From Methanobacterium sp. UBA375 (GTDB taxonomy: Archaea > Methanobacteriota > Methanobacteria > Methanobacteriales > Methanobacteriaceae): 64,000 nt of DNA. The notes beneath the pieces are model-generated. The model was given only the letters and a program-made list of their open reading frames with translations, did not search any database and was not told where the DNA came from. The stretch is taken from the NCBI GenBank assembly GCA_002495625.1, contig DAGC01000012.1, forward strand, positions 309,952-373,951, in the 5' to 3' direction. Position numbers and translations under genes: made by a program. Shown here piece after piece: positions 8,867 to 18,873 of the stretch. Position 1 is the stretch's first letter. Every line of letters starts with the position of its first letter.

Positions 8867-9880
8867 CTATCCGAAGAGAGCACCTAAACCGGCTGCTGCT
8901 TCTTCTTCTTTTTCTTCTTCAGATTCTTCCTCCTCTTCTTCGGGAGGTTCTTCATCTTTGTCTTCTTTGGTTTCTGGAGCTGGCGCTGTGCTGGAACTCA
9001 GTTTAGCTTGCAGGTCATCATCCACAGCTTCAGCATTTTTAGAAGCTATTTCAGAGGCCAATGCCAGCATCTGTGAGTATGCCTTAGGCACCAGTATGCC
9101 GATGGTCTTATCGTTTAGGATCTCAGAGTTCACCGCCAGATTCAGTGCATTTGTAGCTGCATTGGAGATGAGTATCGGCATGGATACTTTATTGAATATC
9201 TCCGCATTAACTGATAGGTTTAAAGCACCAGCATAAGCACTCTGGATATCGGATAATGTTTTTTCCGGGTCGATGGTTAAAAGATCCGATGTGTAGATGG
9301 TCTCTTCCTCATAGGCGGCCTTGAGATCTATACCCACTTCCATGGGGTGGATGTCAAGACGGGTGAGGATACTGGCCACTTCTGCGGAGATCTTCTCTCC
9401 TTCTTCCACCACAACTTTATCCTTCTGTATAACTATCTTTCCCTTATCGATCTTGGCTGGAATCCCAATCTTTTGGAGCTCTCCCAGCATAGGACCTGGT
9501 GGAAAGGCAGTGTCACCTTCAGGAACCACTATATCTGCAGGAGCGATACTACCGGCCTTGGCTGGGGCCTGGGTTTTACTATCCTCCAGTATCTTGTAGA
9601 GTTTAAAGGGATTCATATCCGTGAAAATTAAGGCTGGCTGCCCATCCATATGTTCACTCAGGGATTCTATATTGGATTTTTCGCTGTCTTGAAGGGCCAG
9701 GCTCATGAGAGTCTTCCTGGACATCTTAATGAGTGCACTGTCCTTTAAGGTTCGGCGCATCTTTTGAAGTTGAGGGGCAGGAATATCGGCCAGATCAGCC
9801 ATACCAACTACTTTGTGACTTCCGATAAGGCCTTTAAGATCTTTAACCTCTTCTTTCTTCCAATCTGCAACATGAGGCAT
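8867..9880 (-). CDS. rpl10: Ribosomal protein L10 (P0, stalk base)
   Basis: A 337-residue archaeal L10/P0. The N-terminal rRNA-binding domain starts MPHVADWKKEEV. The archaeal insertion (PGPMLGELQKIGIPAKI) is present, followed by helical spine segments with repeated A-(L/A)-NL-(S/A)-VN-E-I motifs that bind L12 dimers, and the C-terminal acidic GLGALFG tail. The start codon directly follows the rpl1 stop, so the two are probably translationally coupled. The DNA of the last 70 bases is almost identical to that of rpl12. Confidence 0.97.
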   Translation of the reverse strand: MPHVADWKKEEVKDLKGLIGSHKVVGMADLADIPAPQLQKMRRTLKDSALIKMSRKTLMSLALQDSEKSNIESLSEHMDGQPALIFTDMNPFKLYKILEDSKTQAPAKAGSIAPADIVVPEGDTAFPPGPMLGELQKIGIPAKIDKGKIVIQKDKVVVEEGEKISAEVASILTRLDIHPMEVGIDLKAAYEEETIYTSDLLTIDPEKTLSDIQSAYAGALNLSVNAEIFNKVSMPILISNAATNALNLAVNSEILNDKTIGILVPKAYSQMLALASEIASKNAEAVDDDLQAKLSSSTAPAPETKEDKDEEPPEEEEEESEEEKEEEAAAGLGALFG

Positions 9881-10515
<635 letters not shown>

Positions 10516-10519
<4 letters not shown>

Positions 10520-10557
10520 CTAATTCCTCCATGAACTTTTTGGGTGAAAAAGTTCAT
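10516..10557 (-). promoter_or_regulatory. Leader hairpin and 13-codon open frame overlapping the rpl1 start
   Basis: On the minus strand ATGAACTTTTT (10557-10547), loop CACCC and AAAAAGTTCAT (10541-10531) make a perfect 11-bp stem ending at the GGAGG of rpl1. The same bases read as a 13-codon frame (MNFFTQKVHGGIR) whose stop overlaps the rpl1 start as ATGA. It may be an upstream peptide that couples or tunes rpl1 translation; no protein evidence is available from sequence alone. Confidence 0.4.
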
Positions 10558-10611
10558 TTCCAAATTTTCTTGTGTTTACTGCTTCTTCGCCAATTATTTG
10601 TTAATTGATGA

Positions 10612-10640
10612 AATGGAATTTATTTATATTCAGAGTTAAG
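10612..10640 (-). promoter_or_regulatory. Possible internal promoter before rpl1
   Basis: In the 135-base rpl11-rpl1 gap the minus strand reads GAATATAAATAAATTCC, a good archaeal TATA candidate about 70 bases before the leader hairpin. It could let rpl1-rpl10-rpl12 be transcribed separately from nusG-rpl11. Confidence 0.3.
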
Positions 10641-10654
10641 CTTATCTATCAGGC

Positions 10655-11143
10655 TTAAGCACTTTCAACTAGTACATCGTCGTACTTACCCTGATCAATT
10701 TCTTGCTGCACTTCTCTGGGGTCTTTTCCTTCCACGGTTAACCCCATACTTACACAGGTTCCTATAACCTCTTTTGCAGCGTTTTTATAATCGTTGGAGA
10801 GTAGAGCATCGAATTTCATCCGGGCAATTTTCAGGGCCTGTTCCACTTTGAGATCCGCTACTTTATCCAGACCGGGGTCCTGGGATCCCTTTTCTATGTT
10901 GAGTTCGTCCTTGATCAACGCGGTGGTTGGTGGTGTTCCCACGGTTACTTCGAATTCTTTGGTGCCCACGTCCACTATGATCTTAACTGGGACTTTCATT
11001 CCCTCAAAATCAACTGTTTTCTGGTTTATCTGTTCAACTACCTGCATCATGTTAATGCCCAGCGGACCGATTGCCGGACCGAGTGGTGGTCCAGGAGTTG
11101 CTTTACCGCCGTCTATAAGAATTTCTATAGTTTCTTTAGCCAT
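10655..11143 (-). CDS. rpl11: Ribosomal protein L11
   Basis: A 162-residue archaeal L11 with the N-terminal GGKATPGPPLGPAIGPLGIN motif and the C-terminal RNA-binding domain (CVSMGLTVEGKDPREVQQEI). It forms the GTPase-associated centre. Its ATG shares one base with the stop of nusG (TAATG), a clear translational coupling. Confidence 0.97.
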   Translation of the reverse strand: MAKETIEILIDGGKATPGPPLGPAIGPLGINMMQVVEQINQKTVDFEGMKVPVKIIVDVGTKEFEVTVGTPPTTALIKDELNIEKGSQDPGLDKVADLKVEQALKIARMKFDALLSNDYKNAAKEVIGTCVSMGLTVEGKDPREVQQEIDQGKYDDVLVESA

Positions 11144-11586
11144 TAATCTGCCTCCTTTTGTATTAGACGTATTTGATCGCCTTTAACTGTAACTGGTATT
11201 GGAACTGCGGCTTCGATGAGTTCTAAAACCACGTCTTCCTTGGATTCATCTATCCTAACTACTTTGGCCTTCTCTCCCTTGAAGGGTCCGGATATTAACT
11301 CCACGATACTTCCCTTTTGAATGGAAGCAATTATAGGCTCTGGGTTTAAAAAGTTCTGCACTTCTTCGTAGGGTATCTGCCCTTCAATAGCACCCTTCAT
11401 ATGGGGGACTTTAAAGGCAGGATTCTGCATATCCAGTTTACCTGAAGATTCCACCAGGATGTATCCCCTTAAACTTTCCGGGACTAGAATAGCGTTAACT
11501 TCAAGATCGCTACTTTTAACGTTCCTGGCTATGATCCGGGCCACGTTCTTTTCTTGGCCAACCAAAGTTCTTATTGCATAAATCAC
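11143..11586 (-). CDS. spt5: Transcription elongation factor NusG/Spt5
   Basis: Archaeal Spt5: an N-terminal NGN domain (MIYAIRTLVGQEKNVARI) that binds the RNA polymerase clamp, and a C-terminal KOW domain (VELISGPFKGEKAKVVRID). The GTG at 11586 is chosen because homologues start at MI(Y/F)A; a GTG at 11595 adds three residues. It overlaps rpl11 by one base and joins transcription elongation with the ribosomal stalk operon. Confidence 0.95.
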   Translation of the reverse strand: MIYAIRTLVGQEKNVARIIARNVKSSDLEVNAILVPESLRGYILVESSGKLDMQNPAFKVPHMKGAIEGQIPYEEVQNFLNPEPIIASIQKGSIVELISGPFKGEKAKVVRIDESKEDVVLELIEAAVPIPVTVKGDQIRLIQKEAD

Positions 11587-11775
11587 AATTATCACATACC
11601 AAATAGGAATTTACATAATTTGTACATTAAATATTTTAAAGTTTATTATTATTATACTAATTTGATAGAATGTCGAAAAGTTAGAAGTTATGGAATAAAA
11701 TTTAGCTCTATGTTTATAAAAATTTCGATGATGATAACAATTTTCTTAAAAATTTCCTGATAATTTTAATCTAAT

Positions 11776-11961
11776 TCATAGGTAACCCAGTAATTGAACT
11801 ACTATACTTATAACAAAACCTATGACACCTATAATTATTATTCCCAGCCCAGTTATCTTGGAAACATTTAAATATTCCTCTCTATCCGGCCTTTTAGACA
11901 CTCTTAGAACTCTCTGGTTCATTTTAATAAATCGAACAACGGATTCTTTGTTTAATTTCAT
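11776..11961 (-). CDS. secE: Protein translocase SecE / Sec61 gamma
   Basis: A 61-residue single-pass membrane protein. An amphipathic helix (VVRFIKMNQRVLRVSKRP) is followed by a C-terminal transmembrane segment (IIIIGVIGFVISIVVQLLGYL region). The start at 11961 (MKLNKE) matches the family length; the longer frame to 12027 adds a non-conserved 22 residues. AGGT about 7 nt upstream supports this. Order ftsZ-secE-nusG-rpl11 is conserved in related methanogens. About 180 bases separate it from nusG, which may have its own promoter. Confidence 0.93.
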   Translation of the reverse strand: MKLNKESVVRFIKMNQRVLRVSKRPDREEYLNVSKITGLGIIIIGVIGFVISIVVQLLGYL

Positions 11962-12152
11962 AGAAATACCTGCTCTAGTTAATTCATTTATAAAATAAGA
12001 ATTAAGAAATTTAGAGATAGATAACAATAGCTTATTTTTAGGATTTATAAACTTTTCCTTTATGGGAGATGGTATATACTAAAGTCAATACCTGCACAAG
12101 GGACATAATCCAAATTTCCCTTATCGGCCTTCACTTTCTCAGAAGGACTTAT

Positions 12153-13301
<1,149 letters not shown>

Positions 13302-13526
13302 TTCTTACCCCCACTGCTATTGTTACTAATCTTAATTGTGTTATTGTAATAACTTATATTTAAAAGCAACGGTTTTTTCACTGATAATTCATGACCATAC
13401 ATAGAATTTTTACTTTTATTTTAATAATCTCATCAACTCATAAGCAGGGGGTAATTTTGAACCTAACCATATCACCATATTACCAGATGGAGATGGATGT
13501 TGAAAAATATGTCAAGATGGGCCAAG

Positions 13527-14090
13527 TTAGGGTCTGGGCATGGCGATGATCTCATGGATCCTCAGATCGAAAAAGTTCCCCTGATGGGCTGCCTTTAAAA
13601 CTACCGCGGTATCTACCCCTGTTCCAGTTCCACCAATGGCAATTATCTCAGAATCAGTTGGAAGTAGTCCCCCATCTGCTGCCATGATACTTATCTCCAC
13701 ACAGACCTTAATCCCCTGGGAAAACATCCGCAGTGTCTCTGCCACCACTTCTACGGGGGTTACTCCCTTAAATTTGTTGCTGATGCCTCTGCCCACCCCG
13801 CTGAGGGCGTGGGAGCTGGTGTATGTAGGGATACCCAGATCTTCCAGTTTTTTTCCATTTTCTGGTGTTATCTCCAGGCCATCCCCGCCCCGGAAACCGG
13901 CGTGATGGGTTACGTTGACTATATGGGCATCACTTATCTTTTCACCCAATTTAACGGCTGAATTACCAGTGGCAGATGCTATCACGATATATTCTATGCC
14001 CAGTTCATCTTTCCTTTCTTTAACTAGTTCTATAACCTTATCGGTATTCTCCTCTCCAGGATTTTCAAAGTAGTGGATACTTTTCTCCAT
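13527..14090 (-). CDS. Stand-alone pyruvate kinase C-terminal (alpha/beta) domain protein
   Basis: A 187-residue protein matching only the C-terminal allosteric domain of pyruvate kinase (EYIVIASATGNSAVKLGE, GVGRGISNKFKGVTPVEVVA, AIGGTGTGVDTAVVLKAA). It lacks the catalytic barrel, so it cannot be a pyruvate kinase. Archaeal stand-alone copies are conserved but of unknown role; ligand sensing is plausible. GGAGGG 6 nt before the ATG fixes the start. It is divergent from comA. Confidence 0.85.
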   Translation of the reverse strand: MEKSIHYFENPGEENTDKVIELVKERKDELGIEYIVIASATGNSAVKLGEKISDAHIVNVTHHAGFRGGDGLEITPENGKKLEDLGIPTYTSSHALSGVGRGISNKFKGVTPVEVVAETLRMFSQGIKVCVEISIMAADGGLLPTDSEIIAIGGTGTGVDTAVVLKAAHQGNFFDLRIHEIIAMPRP

Positions 14091-14232
14091 ATTTAACCCT
14101 CCATGGAAGTTTCTTTATATCAAATAATTTTTGGGGATACGTTAACTTATATTTGATCCAGTAAGCAAAATTTTTAAATACGAAGACAAACATTTACAAT
14201 TAAATTAAAAATTGGAGTGGAAACTGATTTTC

Positions 14233-15006
14233 ATGAATGCATTCAATTTTTTAACAGAAGGAAGGGAAAGAAAATCTGGAGAAGGGCTGACCATGATGTT
14301 AGATAAGGGTATGGGCCCGGTATCTTTAATAGATTTTCTGGAACTATCCGGCGACTATGTGGACCTGGCTAAATTTGGCTGGGGAACATCCGCCATACAA
14401 GATAGGGATTTAGTAAAAGAAAAAACTGAAATCTACCGTTCATATGATGTAATCCCCTATCCTGGCGGAACACTATTTGAAATAGCCTACCAGCAGGATA
14501 AAGTAAATGAATTCCTGAGTGAAGCAGATGAACTTGGTTTTGATGCTATAGAATTATCAGATGGAACCATAAATATTGAACAAGCAGATAGAGGGGAATT
14601 AATCGGTATAGTCAAGGATTATGGGTTCAGGATCATCACTGAGGTGGGGAAGAAAAATCCTGTAGAAGATCATAAAATATCCATGGAAAAACGGATTGAA
14701 ATGGTGAATTTTGACCTGGATGCCGGTGCCTATAAAGTCCTCATTGAAGGCAGGGAAGGAGGCAAAGGTATTGGCATATATGACAACAACGGAAAGGTCA
14801 AAGATGGTGACGTGGACGGACTATCCCAAAAACTCGATACCAGTAAGATAATCTGGGAAGCTCCCAAGAAGGACCAGCAGGTTTACCTGATACTCAAATT
14901 CGGTCCCAACGTCAATCTGGGAAATATTGCACCAGAAGAGATAATAGCTCTGGAAACCCTGAGACAGGGACTTAGAGGAGACACCTTAGGAAAAATTAAG
15001 TTTTAG
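14233..15006 (+). CDS. comA: Phosphosulfolactate synthase
   Basis: About 257 residues. ComA adds sulfite to phosphoenolpyruvate, the first step of coenzyme M synthesis in class I methanogens. Diagnostic stretches are LTMMLDKGMGPVSLIDFLEL, DLAKFGWGTSAIQDRDLV and VIPYPGGTLFEIAYQQ. The ATG at 14233 (MNAFNF) is favoured because homologues start at this point; a TTG at 14212 would add seven residues. The last 121 bases recur, decayed, at 17301-17422 behind the transporter-USP pair. Confidence 0.96.
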   Translation: MNAFNFLTEGRERKSGEGLTMMLDKGMGPVSLIDFLELSGDYVDLAKFGWGTSAIQDRDLVKEKTEIYRSYDVIPYPGGTLFEIAYQQDKVNEFLSEADELGFDAIELSDGTINIEQADRGELIGIVKDYGFRIITEVGKKNPVEDHKISMEKRIEMVNFDLDAGAYKVLIEGREGGKGIGIYDNNGKVKDGDVDGLSQKLDTSKIIWEAPKKDQQVYLILKFGPNVNLGNIAPEEIIALETLRQGLRGDTLGKIKF

Positions 15007-15388
15007 AGAAATATTCCTGTAAGATACGGGTTTATTGAGGGTTAAATTTTTTTGTATAAATATTTTTATATTGAAATTACCAAAAATCTTGTATCGAATC
15101 TGCCTAAAAGATCCAAAAAGAACTTTTTCAATTTAAATTTTACTTTTCATCCAAACTAAACCTATCAGAATCGTGGTATGATGGGATGGGTTTGTAAAAT
15201 TTTCATAAATTGTTATTTCTCCATCTATTAAATCGAATATCTTTAAATCAATTATCTATATCGTGTTAAGATATTCACCAATTATATTATATAAATTTTA
15301 TTATTAATGAATTATAATAATGGAATAGTTTTATAAATTGCTTATTTTAGAGTATAGTTTAATTAAATTCACAAGGGGGTTTTAAAAA
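15007..15388. other. Intergenic region before transporter gene
   Basis: 382 AT-rich bases with no supported gene. A TTTATAAA TATA candidate (about 15330-15337) precedes the transporter, and a GGGGG ribosome site stands about 9 nt before its ATG. Confidence 0.4.
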
Positions 15389-16783
15389 ATGAATATAAAT
15401 GTGAATTTACGGATTTTAGGAATTCCACTTGCTATACTGGTGTATATAGTTGTTATGCTCATACCTATCCCTGGTTTGGGTTATGTGCCACATTCCGCCA
15501 TAGCACTTTTTCTTTTCGCCATAGTTATGTGGGTTAGTGAAGCTGTGCATCTAGCAGTTACATCACTGATACTCCTGTTTATCCAGCCCATAATCGGTGT
15601 AGCAAGTTTTACAGATGCAGTTACTGGATTTGCAAATGGTATTATCTTCCTGATGATTGGAGGTTTCATACTTGCCGAGGGTATTCGTAAAAGCGGACTT
15701 GCATCACGTTTAACTTATGGTATGCTCCATCGTCTGGGTACCACTCCAGATAAAAGTATCTTCACTGCCGTCTTCTCCACAGGAATACTTTCCTCCTTTA
15801 TAGAGAACGTGGTAGCGTATGCCATGATGCTTCCCATTATCAAGGAAATAATACCCTTAATGGGTGTTAAAAATCCAGAGAATGGGAAAAGTAATTTCGC
15901 CAAATCTATGGCTTTAGGAGGATCTTATGGTTCTCTAGCTGGTGGATTCGGAACAGAAATTGGAACAGCACCTAACCTTATGGCAGCCGCATACACCAAC
16001 ATTCCATTTGTAAACTGGATGGTCTTTGGATTTCCCCTGGCATTTATCCTGATGACCATCATGTGGAAATGGTTAGGATTTTTCTACAAAGCAGAGGTCA
16101 AGGGAATAATTGGCGGAGTACAAACCCTGGCTACTAAAAGAGAATCAATGGGACCTATGAGCAGAACTGAAAAGCTTACCCTGGTAATCCTTTTATTCAC
16201 CATAGGATTATGGGTCACTGCCCAGTGGAGTGGTCTTAACAGCTATTCTATAGCATTAATCGGAGCAGCTCTACTATTTGTATTTGGAGTTATAGACTGG
16301 AAAGATGCCCAGGTTGGAGTTGACTGGGGCTTAATAGTGTTCTTTGGAGGGGCACTCTCTCTTGGAGCTACCTTACTAAATTCTGGAGCTGCAGGCTGGA
16401 TGGTAGACTTTATTATTGGGTTCTTAGGAGCAAACGCATCCACAATACTAATCATGGTGGTGTTGATGATAATCGCAGTGACCATAACCCAGGTAATGTC
16501 CAACATCGCGCTGGCAGCAGTTATAGTGCCCATTTCAGTGACTTTAGCAACCGCCCAAAATCTACCCGTGGGAATCTACGCCGTACCAGTAGCGATAGCC
16601 TGTTCACTATCCTACGTAACTCCAATGGCAGATCCAACAGTAGCAATGGCCTACGGAACCAAGTACGTCGGCATACCCGGAATTTTCAAAGCAGGACTCC
16701 CACTGGTCATAGTAGGGGTAATAGTAACTTTGATTGTACTGCTAGCCGTACTTAACTTCGCGCCATGGTTGATATCAGCATAA
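15389..16783 (+). CDS. DASS/SLC13-type anion transporter (copy 1)
   Basis: A 464-residue integral membrane protein with about 11-12 hydrophobic helices. It belongs to the divalent anion:Na+ symporter (SLC13/CitT/ArsB-like) superfamily, shown by the two hairpin regions FIENVVAYAMMLPI and MSNIALAAVIVPI and by GFGTEIGTAPNLMAAAY. The substrate is not readable; dicarboxylates, sulfate or phosphate are options. It is followed 75 bases later by a USP gene, an arrangement repeated at 55666-57576 with a closely similar paralogue. Placed between comA and a comA remnant, it probably arrived with a recombination event. Confidence 0.88.
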   Translation: MNINVNLRILGIPLAILVYIVVMLIPIPGLGYVPHSAIALFLFAIVMWVSEAVHLAVTSLILLFIQPIIGVASFTDAVTGFANGIIFLMIGGFILAEGIRKSGLASRLTYGMLHRLGTTPDKSIFTAVFSTGILSSFIENVVAYAMMLPIIKEIIPLMGVKNPENGKSNFAKSMALGGSYGSLAGGFGTEIGTAPNLMAAAYTNIPFVNWMVFGFPLAFILMTIMWKWLGFFYKAEVKGIIGGVQTLATKRESMGPMSRTEKLTLVILLFTIGLWVTAQWSGLNSYSIALIGAALLFVFGVIDWKDAQVGVDWGLIVFFGGALSLGATLLNSGAAGWMVDFIIGFLGANASTILIMVVLMIIAVTITQVMSNIALAAVIVPISVTLATAQNLPVGIYAVPVAIACSLSYVTPMADPTVAMAYGTKYVGIPGIFKAGLPLVIVGVIVTLIVLLAVLNFAPWLISA

Positions 16784-16858
16784 AATAGATTGCAGATGAA
16801 AATTATCTGTTTTTTTTTTTTAACACACCAATTTTTTAGTAATTTGGGAGGGATGAAT

Positions 16859-17305
16859 ATGTCTAAAAAAATATTGTTGCCTATAGATAATTCAGACCCA
16901 GCAGAAAGGGCTGGAGAATATGCAGTTTCTGCTGCTGGCTTAGATGAAACCGACATAATCGTTTTAAATGTAATTGATACCTACTATTTGAATTCTTTAC
17001 CACAAAGCGATTTAAGAGAAAAACTGGACAAAGAATTCAGGGAAGAAGGAAAAGAAGCAGTTGATAATTTCAGAAAAAAGATTGAAGATGAAAAATGTGC
17101 AGGAAACTGTAAAAATATAAACCTTACAACCATGATTGAGGAAGGTAAACCAGAAGACGTTATTTTAAAAATCGCTGATGAAGAAAAGGTAGATCAGATA
17201 ATTATGGGAAAATCTAGTAAAGATAGAATAGAGAGATTTTTCGTGGGAAGCACCACTGAAAGAGTGGTTAGAGGGGCGAAAGTCCCGGTTACTGTTGTTC
17301 CCTGA
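16859..17305 (+). CDS. Universal stress protein (transporter-linked, copy 1)
   Basis: A 148-residue UspA-fold protein: KKILLPIDNSD at the N-terminus and the ATP-binding loop G-x2-x-G-like MGKSSKDRIERFFVGST near the C-terminus. It has a C-x4-C pair (KCAGNCKN) that is also in the second transporter-linked USP but not in the other USPs here. The start at 16859 is set by GGGAGG 6 nt upstream. Its stop codon TGA belongs to the adjoining comA-derived sequence. Confidence 0.88.
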   Translation: MSKKILLPIDNSDPAERAGEYAVSAAGLDETDIIVLNVIDTYYLNSLPQSDLREKLDKEFREEGKEAVDNFRKKIEDEKCAGNCKNINLTTMIEEGKPEDVILKIADEEKVDQIIMGKSSKDRIERFFVGSTTERVVRGAKVPVTVVP

Positions 17306-17422
17306 TACTCAAATTCGGGCCCAACATCAAATCTGGGAAACATTGCACCAGAAGAGATAATAGCTCTGGAAACCCTGAGACAGGGGCTTAGAGGAGATAC
17401 TCTTGGAAAGATGAAACTTTAA
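17301..17422 (+). pseudogene. Decayed duplicate of the comA 3' end
   Basis: 122 bases align end to end with the last 121 bases of comA (14886-15006), with 13 substitutions and one inserted A near 17330 that breaks the frame. Ten of the 13 substitutions fall at third codon positions in the comA frame, and the encoded ending LRGDTLGK(M)K(L) is nearly kept. So this copy diverged while it was still coding, before truncation. The first bases overlap the stop of the upstream usp. Confidence 0.85.
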
Positions 17423-17439
17423 TTAACTGCCTTAATTGA

Positions 17440-17510
17440 TGTAACCCGATGTAGATTCATTCAATTAATCAAATTCAAACTGATTTAATTAAATCAAATT
17501 CGAACTGGTG
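17440..17510. repeat. Direct repeat of a glycosyltransferase gene 3' end
   Basis: On the minus strand CAGTTCGAATTTGATT, which carries the final codons before the stop, is repeated as CAGTTTGAATTTGATT directly downstream, again followed by a stop-like TAA. Confidence 0.5.
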
Positions 17511-18724
17511 GTTATTCCCACATCTGGCTTATTTTTTAATTCCTGTTTATTTGCACTGGCAAGTTCCTGGATTAATTTATCGAGTTCCTGAAGGATGGTC
17601 TGGTTCCCGTCGTGTGTAAAATTAGATTTTATGTTTTGCCTGTAGAAGTCCAGTTTCAACATGAATTTTTCCAGGTCATCTTTAAGTGGATCTTCATGGA
17701 ACTCTCCGAAGCCCAATTTTTCCAGATATATGGCGTTAAGAACCTGTTCAAATTGTTTTTTCACCGGTACGCTGAAGACCGGCTTATTTAAGTAGAGTGC
17801 CTCGGATATGAGATTGAATCCTCCATTGGTAATAACTGCCTGGCAGGATGCCAGATCATGGTAGAAAGAGTTCTCATTGAAACTTCTATAGGATAAGTTC
17901 TCATCCTCCTGGTCTTTATGGAAGCCGTAGATAATAAATCTATAATCCGTTTCCTTAAGAAGCTTTATAAGTTCCGTATTCGAGGTGCTGGTTTGATATA
18001 CAAAGATATGAGTTCCTTTGCCTTTAATAGTTCTTTCATCACCTTTAATGGTTTCTTCCTTGCCTTTAAGCCTTAGAATTCTTTTTCTTATAACAGGGGG
18101 GAAGATCCTGACTCTTCCCGGGTTTACCAGGGGGGGATAGTAAAAGCTGGTTATTAGATAAACACTGGGCAATTGAATAAATGAGCGAACCACCCCCTCT
18201 GCCTTTAATTTATCTTTAAGATATTTATACGGTACCTCAGTTTGGCAGTGGGTCACCACATGGGTGTGATCCAGACTGATAAAGGGTACTCTTAATATTT
18301 TACTCAGGAGGTTGGTATAAAACTCGAAATCTGATATTATGATATCCGGCTGGAACTCTTTGGCAAAATACTGCATATATGTAAGGTTTTTATGTAAATC
18401 CAGGGGTAGGTCCTTAATCCCATTCAAAAATGTTTTAGCACTGTTTACCTGATTAGCTTCATAAACGGTGTTAAAGCCTCCGATCTGGTGTACGTTATCG
18501 AATTTTTCAGAGAGGTAATCATAGGATCGGCCATGGGCAAAAATAGATACTTCATTTTTCCCAAGAAGGTGCTCTACAATCACTCCACTGCGTATGGCAT
18601 GGCCCATTCCCTCTCCACAGACCCCGTAGAGAATTTTTTTACCTATTTCAGGAGATTTTACATTAAACTCTTCAAGACTGCTATCCGGCATTCTGAAGTT
18701 AGTTACTCTATTTGTTTTAGGCAA
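17489..18724 (-). CDS. MJ1255-type glycosyltransferase (GT-B, UDP-sugar)
   Basis: About 411 residues. The N-terminal KKILYGVCGEGMGHAIRS is the signature of the archaeal MJ1255/MurG-like GT-B family. The C-terminal half has the donor-binding region (HIFVYQTSTSN, ITNGGFNLISEALYLNKP). It probably transfers a sugar to a lipid or wall precursor; acceptor unknown. The start is placed at a TTG (18724) because GGAGG is 7 nt before it; the longer frame to 18811 has no ribosome site. It is divergent from the CofE-like gene. Confidence 0.82.
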   Translation of the reverse strand: MPKTNRVTNFRMPDSSLEEFNVKSPEIGKKILYGVCGEGMGHAIRSGVIVEHLLGKNEVSIFAHGRSYDYLSEKFDNVHQIGGFNTVYEANQVNSAKTFLNGIKDLPLDLHKNLTYMQYFAKEFQPDIIISDFEFYTNLLSKILRVPFISLDHTHVVTHCQTEVPYKYLKDKLKAEGVVRSFIQLPSVYLITSFYYPPLVNPGRVRIFPPVIRKRILRLKGKEETIKGDERTIKGKGTHIFVYQTSTSNTELIKLLKETDYRFIIYGFHKDQEDENLSYRSFNENSFYHDLASCQAVITNGGFNLISEALYLNKPVFSVPVKKQFEQVLNAIYLEKLGFGEFHEDPLKDDLEKFMLKLDFYRQNIKSNFTHDGNQTILQELDKLIQELASANKQELKNKPDVGITTSSNLI

Positions 18725-18873
18725 ATTTCCGCCTCCGATAAATCTTAAAGATTTCGAAACCGCTCGAAAGGTTATCTGAAGATCTTGCACTTTGTGAATT
18801 ATATTACACATTTCTTCTATTTAATTCTAAAGGAAAAATTCTTTAACAAAATAAATTCTAAAGTTAGATTAAT

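Noticed and set aside
12040..12152. Open frame in phase after the ftsZ stop (ISPSEKVKADKGN...)
   Set aside because: It is about 30 codons long, lacks a start and a ribosome site, and FtsZ ends normally at the conserved DFIDGVF tail. I see no reason for read-through.
13527..14090. Pyruvate kinase fragment or pseudogene
   Set aside because: The frame is intact with a good ribosome site, and stand-alone C-domains are a known archaeal family.
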